64,000 nucleotides of DNA from Chondrosia reniformis (GCA_947172415.1 OX359200.1:6636501-6700500); one strand, 5' to 3'. Positions 26,801 to 35,923 are shown, counted from the first letter of the stretch. A program made the numbers and translations. Notes: generated from the letters alone by a model not told the origin.

Positions 26801-28245
26801 TCCTGTATACAATGATCAGATGAAGTAATGCTTCATTTTTAAAATTTGGCAGGTTCACCCGTTCCCTTAGATATTTTAAACCTTTATCTAGATCACTTCT
26901 CGAGTCCTTTAAGCAACAAATAAGGAATGTTATAGATTTTGAATTTGTATAATTAAATTGATAAACAACTTACAATTGTCTCAAAAATTTTCAGATGTGA
27001 GGCAACATGAATGAATAGAGTTTCATTAATCTCTACTTTGGGATCAGAAAAATAGCTCTTTAACTGTTTGCTAAAAGAATAACTACCTTTCTTTCCAAAA
27101 TGAAACCAGCCTGGTTCTAAAGATATCAAGAATAGCAATGTATAGTTTTGTCAATGGTTTCATTAAAAAAGGAAAAATTAATAATATTAAAAGAGGAGAA
27201 TTCATAATTGACTGCACAAGTACATACGGTCATCCTCATCAATGATTGGCTTGTCCATGTCACTTGAAGGTAGGTCATCCACACTGGTTTCCAGGGCAAC
27301 ACTGACTTGCAGATCACCTGGGTTTTCCATGTCAGAGAGAAGAGATAGAAGCTTAGTGCCATCTTTCTTCTTCAAAATACAAAATGAGCAGTTTTGAGGA
27401 AAGTCACAGTCCCAGAAATCATCTGGCAGGTCCACACTATCCTGGTAGTTGACTAAAATGTATCCAAGTATGTTCTTGGTTCGTGTGTCATCTAATACAG
27501 TATGCAAACTGTGTTTTTCCTTATTAAGTTCAAGTGCTAAAATATACTGAAAAGCAACATCTGATGCGTCATCAGGTCCAATACACTTGATCCAGTTGGC
27601 ATTCGGAGTAGCACATCCAGCAGGAATTGTGCAATGAATTGACAGCTCCTTGTCAGAACCTTCTCGCATCACTTTCAAAACTAAATAGAGTCAATGAGAA
27701 AATACTACAAGTCCCAAAGCCTCTACATCACATGCTGGGTCAACCAGGTTAGTACACACAACAATGAGACTAGTGTGACCTCGTATGACAGTAAGACTCA
27801 TTCACTTTAAACTGTAGTTTTGATAACATTTCAACAACAAGAATGTAGTAAAATGTACATAAATATATTCAGTTAGTATGTATGCAGAAGGAGCATGTGA
27901 AGGATATAGAGCATGTCTTCCCATTGTAGATGTGGCTGATTGTATTATGAGAAGTTCGAAATGAGTTACTTTTGATTTATATACACTTAATGGAATAGCT
28001 TGATCTTTCAAGGTGTTCCTTGAACCTGACCCGGATAGAAACCGACTAGACAACTAACCACATGGCTGGTCTTGTGTTGGAGGCTCTTGGTCAGACGGTT
28101 TCGCAATGTGCTGAAATGAATCCTTATCATCGCTCTCTGTCTGTACATTCACTTCAGGCACACCGAAACCACTTTCCTTGTCGTCCCCTTCCTCCACATT
28201 TATATCAGAAATGGCAACAGCAGTTTCATGCCCTTGTTTCGCCAT
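1..28245 (-). CDS. RNF213-like: RNF213-like giant AAA+ protein, copy A (spliced; 3' end at or beyond window edge)
   Basis: Large multi-exon gene read leftward. RNF213 (mysterin) is a cytosolic AAA+ mechanoenzyme of about 5,200 residues in human, with an N-arm, a six-module dynein-like AAA core and an E3 module acting in lipid-droplet biology and antimicrobial ubiquitylation. Seen here in order: N-terminal region, N-arm, P-loops GKAGDGKT (about 18460-18560), GETGVGKT (about 15700) and GAPGSSKT (about 13380), Walker B pairs LDEIN (about 14730) and FMDEAGLPEE (about 12750), the conserved HESFYDLFNQH segment, a GWDHHYLDS segment, and E3-shell/C-terminal motifs such as FDMEKLEG and AGKPHLKG. No RING or RZ finger was found. 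The ATG at 28245 begins MAKQGHET. A splice-acceptor-like CTCTTGTTAG lies 5 bases upstream, so a 5' exon may once have existed. All exons examined are open, and the family assignment is firm. Confidence 0.88.
843..1772. repeat. 26-bp minisatellite, about 36 copies, in a copy A intron
   Basis: The plus-strand unit is GATAGGCTAGGTGTATACCTGTGAGA. A few units are 24 bases (GTGTACCTG in place of GTGTATACCTG). The array is nearly homogeneous, with a few point variants (TGGGCT, TAGATG, TAGGTT, GTATAT). On the gene strand each unit reads CTATCTCTCACAG/GTATAC, a pyrimidine tract with AG followed at once by a donor consensus. The array starts exactly at the donor of the adjoining exon. Confidence 0.95.
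2059..7962 (-). CDS. Copy A exons: E3-module scaffold without RING or RZ finger
   Basis: Exons in order: NKDLCIAVQAISEEP to WHKSYRN (7457-7962), SSVKDILFLTPKMEQ (6890-7080), KCPNLREISGSLLDV with VTEDDIRWFFILINEQ (6416-6800), then helical exons to 4080, FFDCGILLNEEG (3830-4020), VEFYLWLDQRL (2795-3121), and FDMEKLEG...AGKPHLKG (2064-2450). From memory, human RNF213 shows ITEDKTELYMLFIN, FLPTMPED, and FDLEKIQ...QGKPRLSLKG in the same order, so the scaffold is conserved. Human places the RING between the equivalents of WHKSYRN and KDILFL, and the RZ finger just after FLPTMPED. Neither cysteine/histidine cluster is present here, nor in the introns at those points. Confidence 0.75.
3663..3770. repeat. 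17-bp minisatellite, about 6 copies, on a splice acceptor of copy A
   Basis: The plus-strand unit is TACAGGAAGTAGAGGTG. On the gene (minus) strand the units read CACCTCTACTTCCTGTA, and the copy next to the exon reads CCTCTACTTCCTGTAG, which is the acceptor of the exon beginning HIISDWQPLRHF. The polypyrimidine tract and acceptor have therefore been amplified in tandem. Confidence 0.85.
5728..5810. repeat. AAT/AGT trinucleotide microsatellite
   Basis: Uninterrupted (AGTAAT)n grading into (AAT)n on the plus strand, inside a copy A intron just after the exon encoding QPLADLYFLTV. It makes a spurious poly-Ile/Thr extension of that exon's reading frame. Confidence 0.9.
8049..8073. repeat. GA dinucleotide microsatellite
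   Basis: About 12 GA units with one AA interruption in a copy A intron, absent from the matching copy B intron near 61800. Confidence 0.85.
8110..10919 (-). CDS. Copy A exons: AAA5-AAA6 and hinge region
   Basis: Exons run from VDEFFKFVEEPNFYG (10666-10919) through MKSDADYILGQFAS (10260-10577), RLPRWCVDCYLSHQNH (about 10110-10210), VWMVPTKLVCFTRS (about 9850-9990), the LNKVYLCKLSG exon (9677-9780), LLLHFPPSMFYNACYP with GWDHHYLDS (9310-9450), to VNIGSKNGGGFNS (8750-8970) and VKDFFQTAFHNFLAY (8300-8640). In RNF213 this covers the inactive AAA5 and AAA6 modules, and VRRGLWQS/HIDDL-type strands map to the CFTRS and GWDHHYLDS parts. No P-loops are expected and none are seen. The copy B equivalents are at 58937-61763. 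The 10260-10577 exon differs by only two residues between copies. Confidence 0.75.
11077..13513 (-). CDS. Copy A exons: AAA4 module (Walker A GAPGSSKT, intact Walker B)
   Basis: The P-loop exon (13313-13513) encodes TPLIIVGAPGSSKTLSF, matching human AAA4 IPLFLVGKPGSSKSL (K2775). After HLFRDTSLFPSL and FYQCSRRTTS, a 53-base exon (12727-12779) encodes VVFMDEAGLPEESHESLK, the Walker B strand with Asp and Glu. VAFVAITNHLLDAAKTNRAV follows, equivalent to human GFVGISNWALDPAKMNR. A later exon (11077-11446) carries HESFYDLFNQHF, the HHKPCRVHKDFQ segment and PAPFLNRFEKY, all family hallmarks. AAA4 should be catalytically competent in this copy, in contrast to copy B. Confidence 0.85.
13615..15768 (-). 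CDS. Copy A exons: AAA3 module (Walker A GETGVGKT, Walker B LDEIN)
   Basis: The opening exon encodes RFQCGIPVVIEGETGVGKT, closely matching human AAA3 (RFRCGIPVIIMGETGCGKT, recalled from memory; the P-loop lysine there is K2426). The Walker B exon near 14660-14740 encodes VFLDEINTCSCLGLLKEVL with both acidic residues. The sensor-1 segment SACNPHRGNSVF follows, then VHRLHPTIKFLKWDYGFLD, where human has LPPSLIPLVWDFGQL. All ATPase residues that I can identify are present, so this module should be able to bind and hydrolyse ATP. The helical linker ending KTVDEALKEE leads into AAA4. Copy B carries an intact equivalent at 53563-55738. Confidence 0.85.
15889..19446 (-). CDS. Copy A exons: AAA1-AAA2 with first P-loop GKAGDGKT
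   Basis: The first exons (18960-19446) match the family segment that in human reads PSYEEVLLCTPATT; here it is PGPYELYHCRPDTT followed by SLFYRRAM. The Walker A motif GKAGDGKT is split by an intron (donor near 18540, acceptor near 18441) and followed by HYIRKQL, equivalent to the human AAA2 P-loop. The acidic Walker B pair expected after it is not evident: the strand reads YFSFTMLPPS. Downstream exons (15889-18260) carry family-like segments leading to YVLTLDYTLK just before AAA3, as in human (YELTTDNMLK). An intron at about 17471-18048 is much larger than its copy B counterpart (50940-51171) and contains an A-specific insertion. Confidence 0.8.
17471..18048. mobile_element. Copy A intron with an A-specific insertion
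   Basis: This intron is 578 bases against 232 in copy B (50940-51171). Extra sequence from about 17600 to 18000 contains a TA microsatellite and a stretch with AGTTTGAGTGCGGGGGC then CTCAAAATATTTG. A similar pattern, AGTTTGAGTTTGGGGGGC then CAAAATACTTG, occurs at about 24159-24192, suggesting fragments of one short dispersed element. No protein domain was recognised. Confidence 0.45.
19619..22445 (-). CDS. Copy A exons: N-arm / stalk ahead of the AAA core
   Basis: Five or six large exons encode mostly alpha-helical sequence with few introns. The biggest is about 240 codons (20500-21280, containing GVFQEKAGALDIND). The next (20060-20440) carries SLLDTGYFEFG and a glycine-rich loop, then EQIEDFTRKLGFLEKG. 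The last (19619-19834) begins MEQRLKDWQRDL and looks like a coiled coil. In RNF213 this stretch forms the N-arm leading into AAA1. Copy B has the same exons at 46606-49435 with five changes over the 118 codons of the 20060-20416 exon. No enzymatic motif is visible. The placement rests on position directly upstream of the AAA modules and on copy-to-copy conservation. Confidence 0.75.
22446..24346. mobile_element. Expanded intron of copy A holding repeat relics
   Basis: This intron separates the exon ending SVFAE from the one starting FCYIGSV. It is 1.9 kb here but only 437 bases in copy B (46169-46605), so most of it was inserted after duplication. The motif GCCATCCCTAC occurs at 22599 and 24253 in the same orientation, and matches the end of the short inverted-repeat family seen at 36098 and 41248. 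A 25-base piece next to the donor, containing CACACTTGGACTTCAAAT, occurs twice (near 24228 and 24320). The stretch 23123-23716 is open for 197 codons on the minus strand. Its composition is biased (rich in H, L, S, P) and I find no domain in it. TACG/TATA microsatellite fills 22690-22770. Confidence 0.55.
24347..28245 (-). CDS. Copy A exons: N-terminal region
   Basis: About a dozen exons. Exon 1 is 28059-28245, acidic and disordered-looking (many D, E, S). Exon 2 is 27228-27680 and encodes a compact domain starting LKVMREGSDKEL with several W, F and C residues, which I do not recognise. Exon 3 is 26974-27116. Later exons encode alpha-helical segments, for example around YGPDDFQDIQ, FKGTLFQFHRN and SLPRCDSRYHK, which fit the helical N-terminal part of the RNF213 N-arm. 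The donors and acceptors I could place are GT-AG and keep frame. Copy B carries the same exons at 41872-46168. This is the most divergent part between the copies: exon 2 shows about 20 differences over about 158 residues, against 2 in 105 in an AAA-region exon. Confidence 0.75.
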
Positions 28246-28611
28246 TATGTCTAACAAGAGCGGATATACAAATCATAACACATGCTAGGAGAGCAAGAAG
28301 TCGCAGTGTTAAGGCTATTCAGCTATTCAACAATTTGATTGGCTGTTGGCCCGATCTGGCGCGAGAGAGGTTCGATCTCTTACCTTATCTCATACACATA
28401 GTGACCGGATTGTTCTAAGAAATAAAAACTTGGTAATACCTCTCAAGCACGTATCACATGCAAGAGAGCTAAAATTAGCACAAAAGGGAAACCCCAAATT
28501 AGACAGTTAATAAAGTATTGTTAGCACGACTATTCTTCAATATAAATTACCTTCCTTTCTCTTCGATTCTCTTTTGTTGGGCCTGAATCAATTAACGCAC
28601 GTGATAACAAA
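28246..28611. promoter_or_regulatory. Head-to-head intergenic region between copy A and VPS35
   Basis: Only 366 bases separate the two start codons, so a shared bidirectional promoter is likely. Visible elements are an inverted CCAAT box (ATTGG at 28338-28342), a GC-rich patch (GGCCCGATCTGGCGCGAG, about 28347-28364), a pyrimidine-rich tract before the VPS35 start and a palindromic E-box CACGTG (28598-28603) 9 bases from the VPS35 ATG. No TATA box is evident. Homology to the region upstream of copy B covers only 28246 to about 28346, so the distal half is unique to this side. Confidence 0.55.
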
Positions 28612-31600
28612 ATGGTGGGTTGATTTTGTTCCACTTATCCAAAGCACTCTGGTCATTCTCATCCTTTTCGCTCTGTAGCCGGTTGTACAGAACACATCAA
28701 CGGAGGAGCAGGAGAAGCTTTTGGAGACAGCTATCAGTCAAGTGAAGCATCATGGATTTCAAATGAAGACGAGTTTGGTAAACACTTGTTAGAGCAGTTT
28801 CTTGTAGAACAAACGGAGACCTCATGTCTCCCGGGAGCTCCTCTATAACTTTATAAGTCTATTGACAAAAGTATTCGTTACTTACCATAAGAGTATGTCT
28901 AGCTGAGCGTCTGTATTACTGCTAATATAAGAAGTGCATACTTTACTGTTGAAGCCATAGTACTAGTTACAACTTTAAATGGAACTGTTCTACTTCAGTT
29001 CTCCTTAAGTCCCGAGTGAAAATTATTAGGATTTTCAATATTTTAGGATATAATACTTGCATATACCATATTTATGTAACATTTTAATTGTATACAAATT
29101 AAATTATTAAAGGATGTAAAATATTACAATCCAAATAGACATTTAATTGTATCTTGATACTGAATATACTCTTACACACTACATAATGCATGTTAGTATG
29201 TAAGTCAATTGCAAGATGCACTCACATGGCTTCAAGTGGACAGCGTTATTAAAAGACTATGATAGTCAGGTATACCTACATACGAATAGCTATTTCTATA
29301 CTTATTTAATGGATAATCTTGCAGAAATTTAATAGCATTGTACTTATAGTGCTTATTGTCCATGCTCACACCCAGGATAATAACCAGCTGATGGACGCAC
29401 TGAAGAACGCCTCCACCATACTACAGGAGATGAGGACTGCTCTTCTCTCACCAAAGAACTATTATGAGCTCTGTATCCTAGCAACCTGCTACTAGAATGG
29501 CTGTTACTCTAACTGATCAAATGGTTGTGGTTTCCTTATCTAATGTGTCTAGATATGTCTGTGTGTGACCAGTTACAGCATTTGGAACAGTTTCTATTGG
29601 TCGAATATCAAAAGAGCAAGAATTTGACCAACCTGTATGAGATGGTTCAGTATGCCGGAAACATAGTCCCTCGTCTGTAAGTGGACCACTGCACTGCCAT
29701 ATTAGGTAATATACCATAAATGGTATATGCCTCTTTCATATAATTACTTTTATTACTTTTACGTAACAAAATTTCTTGCCTTAAGATATTGCAATTGTTA
29801 TCATATTGATTAACATTTCATTATTGCTACACTACCTTGTACCTTGTTGCCATAGTTACCTCCTGGTGACAGTGGGTTCTATATACATGAGGACAAAGGA
29901 GGCCACGCGGAAGAACATTTTGAAGGATTTGGTGGAGATGTGTCGCGGAGTGCAGCATCCTCTCAGAGGTCTCTTCTTGAGAAACTATCTTCTTCAGTCC
30001 ACCAGAAATCAACTACCAGATGTAGACACAGTGGAGAGGTAAAATGGGGATGTTCCTTTAATTATGTACCATGGTTGCTAGGCTACCTGCTACTCCATTT
30101 TGCTGCAACATGCACTAAATAAGAGACACATTTGGTCTGTTATATGCTTACTCTTAATCTCCACCTTTTCTGTAGCTTTGAAGAAGGGTCCATTGATGAC
30201 TCTGTGTCATTCATCATTGCAAACTTCTCAGAGATGAACAAGTTGTGGGTTCGCATGCAGCACCAGGGCCACACAAAGGAGAAGGCAAAGAGAGAGAAGG
30301 AGAGACAGGAGCTGCGTATTCTTGTTGGGACCAACCTCGTCAGGCTCTCACAGCTGGACGGAGTGGACAGCAATATTTATAGGAAGGTCAGACTCATTGA
30401 GCAATAGTGTCCATCTCGTTGTGTTATTGTGTTGGTGTACTGCTTTGTAGGAAGTGCTTCCGAAAGTACTTGAACAAGTGACTGGTTGTCATGACCCAAT
30501 AGCGCAGACCTACCTCATGGAGTGTATCATACAGGTAGGGTACTCATCTCATCATAACCATAGTAACCACCTCACCATCACCATCACCATAGTGACTACC
30601 TCACCATTTTCAAGTATCATCAGGTATTCCTCAATTGTAACCTCCACAGCTGGTTTTACTGTACATTATTGCCATCCTTGCTCAATTTAGCAGCTTGCAC
30701 ATGCAGGGCTGTATGCAGAACTTGGGGCCAGAGGGGGCCAAAATGAAAATTTTCTAAATTTAGGGGGGCAATGGTATGAGGGTGTCAAAGCAGTTTAGGG
30801 GATTCCGTCAAATGCCCCCCTCTATGCAGCCCTGTATTGCTTCAACATTCTTCCACAATCTCCTCTATACTCTACTGTACTATGTGTGTCTACAGGTGTT
30901 CCCTGAAGAGTTCCACCTGGCCACTCTAACCCCATTCCTGAAGGCGTGCAGTGAGCTTGAGGCAGTTGTCAGTGTTAAGGACATCATCATAACACTGATT
31001 GACCGTCTGGCCAGCTATGCTCAGAGAGAAGACTCTGCCGGCATTCCAGCAAACATTCCTCTCTTTGACATCTTCTCACAAGAGGTGTCCCAAGTTATAC
31101 AAGTATGCCACACCCACTAGATCACATGATATACAAGTATGCCACACTCACTAGATCACATGATATACAAGTATGCCACACCCACTAGATCACATGACAT
31201 ACAAGTATGCCACACCCACTAGATCACATGATATACAAGTATGCCACACCCACTAGATCACATGATATACAAGTATGCCACACCCACTAGATCACGTGAT
31301 ATACAAGTATGCCACACCCACTAGATCACATGACATACAAGTATGCCACACCCACTAGATCATATGACATACAAGTATGCCACACCCACTAGGCCATTGG
31401 TATATTTGTAGTGTGTTTAGTGGCTTAGATGTCAATTACTGGCTTGGCAACATGTTGTTAAATTCCATCACAGTTACTCCAAAATGTCTTAAATATTTAC
31501 TTACTTACTGAATGTTGCAATAGAAATGTTACATTCCTCAGAAATTGTAGTGTAACTTGTCTTCATTTTCAAACTTGCAAATGGTTATACATACATATTT

Positions 31601-33312
31601 CTATATCAGCATGTAATAGATATTTATCTGAAAGAGTGTTGTAGATTTAAGATGCAAAGACTATTACATTATAACCATTCAATGATATGAATGACTAAGA
31701 TGCCAAGAGCCAAGAGAAGATCAAGATAAAGAAAATGACAAAGACTCCCAGGATCACTGATGAAGGGTGGAATTCCCAGAAATGGCTGTCTGACCCAGTG
31801 GAGAAGAAGATGAAAAAGAGGAAAAGAAGGAAGAGGAGACTCCTGTATCTTCATCCAAAGCTCTCTTCAGGTTTAGCTCCCCTATAGGCTCTTTTACAGA
31901 ATAGTCATATAGCATGTAGGAAAATGGTATCTTAGATTTTTCATGCAATGACTAAAGAGAATCATTTTATTCTGTAGTAGGTAGTACATATGTATCATGT
32001 GGTACGTAGGTAAATATTTATATATTCTAATAGTATTCATGTAAGTACTGGGATGGTATGTGACATGTTTTTTTAAATATCCTAAAAAGGACTTCCTTTT
32101 TATTACACTTGTGTAAACATGACTAATAGGTCGCAGACTTTTAGTCTCAAAGTAAATTAAAGGGATATCCTCACTCATGAATATTTTAATCTTGTGTTCC
32201 TCAGGCAAGACAAGACATGAGTCAGGAGGACATTGTAGCTCTCCAGTATTCTCTGATAAACCTCTCCCTCAAAGTGTACCCCGACAAGATTCACTATGTC
32301 AATAAAGTGCTCACTCACACAACAGACATATTCAGCAAGAAAGACATCTCTAGGTGAGCTTCCATCCCAGCATAGGGCATTTGCAGGCAAACACAATTTA
32401 TTCTGCCACTGCCTAAATCGATCATACATTAGCTGCACTAGGGTCGGAATGTTCTTGTGAGAAACATGTGGTGCAGTTATTATGATGGGAGCTGACTTGT
32501 ATTGGTTCAATCTCAGCAGTAATAAGAACTATCTAATATTATATACAATATGTTTTCATCACAAACCAGTTTCTGTGGTTTATGGACATTCCAGAAATGA
32601 ATACAAAAATAAATACAGCATCACAAATATAATAACTTGAAGAAGTTACTGCTAAAAAATGTAAAAATAAAAAAATAAAATATTCACAATTTGTTTTATG
32701 TGTGTATGAAATATTCGGTTACCGAGCAACATGTTAATAACAAGCAAAATAATTAACACCATAATTATTCCCATGCTTTTTTGTAATCTAAGTAGTTATG
32801 TGCATCTTAGACTTTATCTTTCTGGAGTTGTTCAGTCGTGGAGCAATAGACTATTAGTACTTAATAGCAAGCAGGATATCGTAATTATTCCCGTTCCCAT
32901 GCTCTTGTGTACTTTAGCTACAGTTGTCATTCCTTCCCTCTCCCATGTGTAGCATCTCCAGTACCTCAACAGCTGGCAAGGAGCTTGCTAATATGATGAA
33001 GACCATCGTGGAGGCGTACAAGGAGACACTGACCCTGCTTCAGGTGGAGTCCTTCCCTAATGTACTCGAGATGTTTGACTTTAGAGGAAGGAAGAACATT
33101 GCTTTGAAGATAGTGGAAGTGTTACTGGAGAACAATATATTGGTACCCTCAGTGGAAGAGGTAAGTTGGACGAGTAGATTTGTTAAAGTGAGAGAATATT
33201 ACGAGTGTTATCTCTTTTGTTTCAGGTGGAGAAGGTTTTGAAGCTTGTGAATCCTCTAGTGACAGACCAAGACGACAAACCAGATGAGGAGGTGTGCGTG
33301 TGCGTGTGTGCG

Positions 33313-33357
<45 letters not shown>

Positions 33358-33360
33358 GTG

Positions 33361-33392
<32 letters not shown>

Positions 33393-35923
33393 ACAAGGAT
33401 TACTTGTTGATTAGTTGATTGATCTAGAATACATTACCTTCATTTGTAGCTCAATAAGCAACTACAGCGATTCTACACTGTGTTTGTATGATTGTGTTGT
33501 GTATACATACATATATACATACGTACATGTTAGTGTGATTACCTTAAAGTGTTATTCACCCGATGTACACGTATTAGGTTAACTCTGATCTGTTCACTGA
33601 GGAACAAGAGCAAGTAGCAAGACTCATTCATCACTTCAGAGCAGACCATCCTGACAAGCAATATGCAGTAAGAATGAAATACCCTACAACTGACAGAGTA
33701 TTTTATAGTCTAATACAAATATATATTCAATGTTTAGCTGCTATGTATGTACATATGTTAAGGTTGCTTCTTATAGGCTGACTGTATATGTAGGTTGACT
33801 GTAGTTTCCATTTCCATTTAGATTTTAGTTGCCACTCGCAAGAGTTTGGAATCAGGAGGAGAGACCCGGCTAAAGTTCTCGCTACCACCAATTGTGTTTG
33901 GTTGTTATCAGTTGGTGTTCAGATACCATTCACTGAGAGCTGAGGTTTGTAGTTACATACGTACATACATATAATAGAGTGAGATCCACAGTGGAAGGGG
34001 CCATCATTGTACCCATAGGATCAGAATCAAGTAGGAGTAGGCAGGTTGAAGCCACGCATTAGAAAAACCATTTATATACTGTATCTACAAGAATCAGATC
34101 ATTCGAGTCAATACTCTCTGCTTAAGTGTCAACAAGTTTTCTGATTCTTGTACATACAGTATATGAATGTTTTTGTCTGGTTACACATGCTTAACACTGT
34201 CATCAACCAATCTGTAGCATTACACTTGTAACACATTTATACTTCAACATGGTCCCAGTTACTGTGTTAGTTCAAGTCTGTTTTGATTGCTTAGGATGAG
34301 CGATGGCAGAGGAAATGTGAAAAGATTTTGGATTTCTGTCACAAGACTGTACTGACACTTAACAAGGTCATTCCGGATATCTCCCTCAGAATGTTCCTAC
34401 AAGGAGCTCTGGCAGCTGATAGAATTGGTCTGGAGAAGGAGGCTTATGAATTTATTAGTCAAGTGAGTGTCACTTGGATATATGCAGTGAAGAGAGTATT
34501 GAATATTGCACTTACGTATTTAAATTTGAAAAGGTTAATTTAATTTGACAAAGATTTTTCTAACTACATTAAACTTATCTTTGAAATTTTTGGCTGGTGT
34601 TGAAATGTCCTACAAGTAGATCCAACTGAAAATTGCTCTTAGATGTTCAAAAAGTGAACCCTTTCAAAGATAATTATAAGTTGTGGTGTCATTTGAATTA
34701 CTACATATGTACATACGTATGTACAGTGTATATAAAGTGGTTAAACTGCATGGGAGCTCCCTTCAAACTAGATTTGTCTGATTTTCCAGTCCTTTAGTGT
34801 GTTTGAGGAGGACATTTCAGACTCCAAACAGCAAGTATCCTCCCTCTTCCTCATCATTGCAACCTTTGAACAGATGCAGAGCCTGGGGGAGGAGAACCAT
34901 GAGACCTTGAGGACCAACTGTGCTCGAAGTGCCTCCAATTTGCTAAAGAAGCCAGACCAGTGCCGAGCAGTGGCAATCTGTTCCCATCTCTTCTGGTCTG
35001 GTAAGGTGAAGGGACAGGATGAGGATGTTGGAGAAGAAGTAAGCCCTTTCCTTCCTTTTCTCCCTCATTCTTATCAGGTGTCCCTTCCAAACATAGCATG
35101 CAGTGGTAATACAATGTGATGTACGTATTATAGTGTGTTTTAGTGACACTTTGTGACAGCACATTATGATGGGTTTTATCATCTTAAGAGAGGAGAAGGT
35201 TAAGAATGTGAAAGATGTAGCATTTCAACGTGGAGGCTGAGAAGCTGTTGGCTAAAGCTGTCACTTCTATTCTGAGGTCCTTAACAGTGGATTTCCTCCA
35301 TACCTCTGATTAGTAGTTATGAACCATCTATAGCGCTTTCCCCTGGGACAGATAGCTGTGTTTAAAAATTCTACCTCTATTCTGATTATATTTAACAACA
35401 GTGATGTACTCTCTCCAGGTTCTCTGTTGAAATAATTGTGTTATATATCACTTGCATTGCACATGTATGTAAATGTAAGTACAGTTCAAGTTTAAAGTCA
35501 TTTCTATAGTGCCATGACAAGAAGAGAGTTGCAGAGTGTTTGAAGAAGTGTGGCCGTATAACTAGTCAGTGTATGGAAGGAGTGCAAGTGCAGCTCTACA
35601 TTGAACTGCTCAACACTTACATGCTATTTTATGAGAAAGGAAACAGTCAAGTGAGTCAGCTATCAATACACACCTTTACTTAAATTATTGACAGTCTGTC
35701 AATATCTCCCTTTAATGTCTTTCTTCTCTCTCAGATAACTCCCTCCTTCCTGAAGCAACTCATTGACAAGATTAAAGATGAGTTAACTAAACTAGAAGAC
35801 AGTGATGAAGCTAAACAGATTAAGCAACACTTCCTAAATACACTGACACACATCAAACTGAAACAGAGGCTTTCCTCAGAAGGAGAAGATGGACCAAGTT
35901 ACGATGGCATTGTAGTGCAGTAG
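28612..35923 (+). CDS. VPS35: VPS35, retromer cargo-recognition subunit (17 exons)
   Basis: VPS35 is the alpha-solenoid core of retromer. It binds VPS26 and VPS29 on endosomes and sorts cargo to the Golgi or plasma membrane. Exons: 28612-28614, 28679-28777, 29376-29472, 29553-29676, 29856-30038, 30176-30386, 30451-30534, 30896-31102, 32205-32353, 32953-33160, 33226-33291, 33578-33667, 33822-33944, 34295-34462, 34790-35038, 35510-35650, 35735-35923 (TAG). All phases close, and the sum is 796 codons plus stop, equal to human VPS35. Hallmarks are [12 protein letters not shown], the PRLYLL motif used for VPS26 binding, [78 protein letters not shown] and HLFWSG. The start is an ATG isolated on its own exon tip, giving [12 protein letters not shown] against human M-PTTQQSPQDEQ. 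Confidence 0.97.
28778..29375. other. VPS35 intron 2 (598 bases)
   Basis: AT-rich intron between the exon ending QMKTSL and the one starting [11 protein letters not shown] see no open frame, repeat or structured element in it. Confidence 0.7.
30704..30834. mobile_element. Short inverted-repeat element (MITE) in VPS35 intron 7
   Basis: The ends are CAGGGCTGTATGCAG and CTATGCAGCCCTG, imperfect inverted repeats of about 14 bases. The 131-base interior is G-rich on the left (GGGGCCAGAGGGGGCC) and C-rich on the right (GCCCCCC). A CAGGG start and such a short length suit a non-autonomous DNA transposon; the superfamily is not assigned. Confidence 0.6.
31103..31396. repeat. 34-bp minisatellite, about 8 copies, on the VPS35 exon 8 donor
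   Basis: The unit is GTATGCCACACCCACTAG plus ATCACATGATATACAA. The first unit begins at the exon 8 donor itself (TTATACAA/GTATGCC), and each following unit repeats TATACAA/GTATGCC. The array therefore offers about eight further donor-like sites directly downstream of the true one. Confidence 0.92.
31397..32204. other. Remainder of VPS35 intron 8
   Basis: AT-rich intron. It contains a roughly 150-base segment (31792-31945) that recurs almost unchanged at 63608-63757 in a copy B intron. On the plus strand this segment is rich in Lys/Arg codons (GAAGAAGATGAAAAAGAGG) and resembles the 3' end of a coding sequence, but no gene is recognised. The rest shows nothing further. Confidence 0.6.
33288..33393. 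repeat. GT/GC microsatellite starting at the VPS35 exon 11 donor
   Basis: Exon 11 ends GATGAGGAG and the intron opens directly with GTGTGCGTGTGTGCGTG, continuing as (GT)n with scattered C for about 100 bases. The donor is thus the first GT of the microsatellite. Confidence 0.85.
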
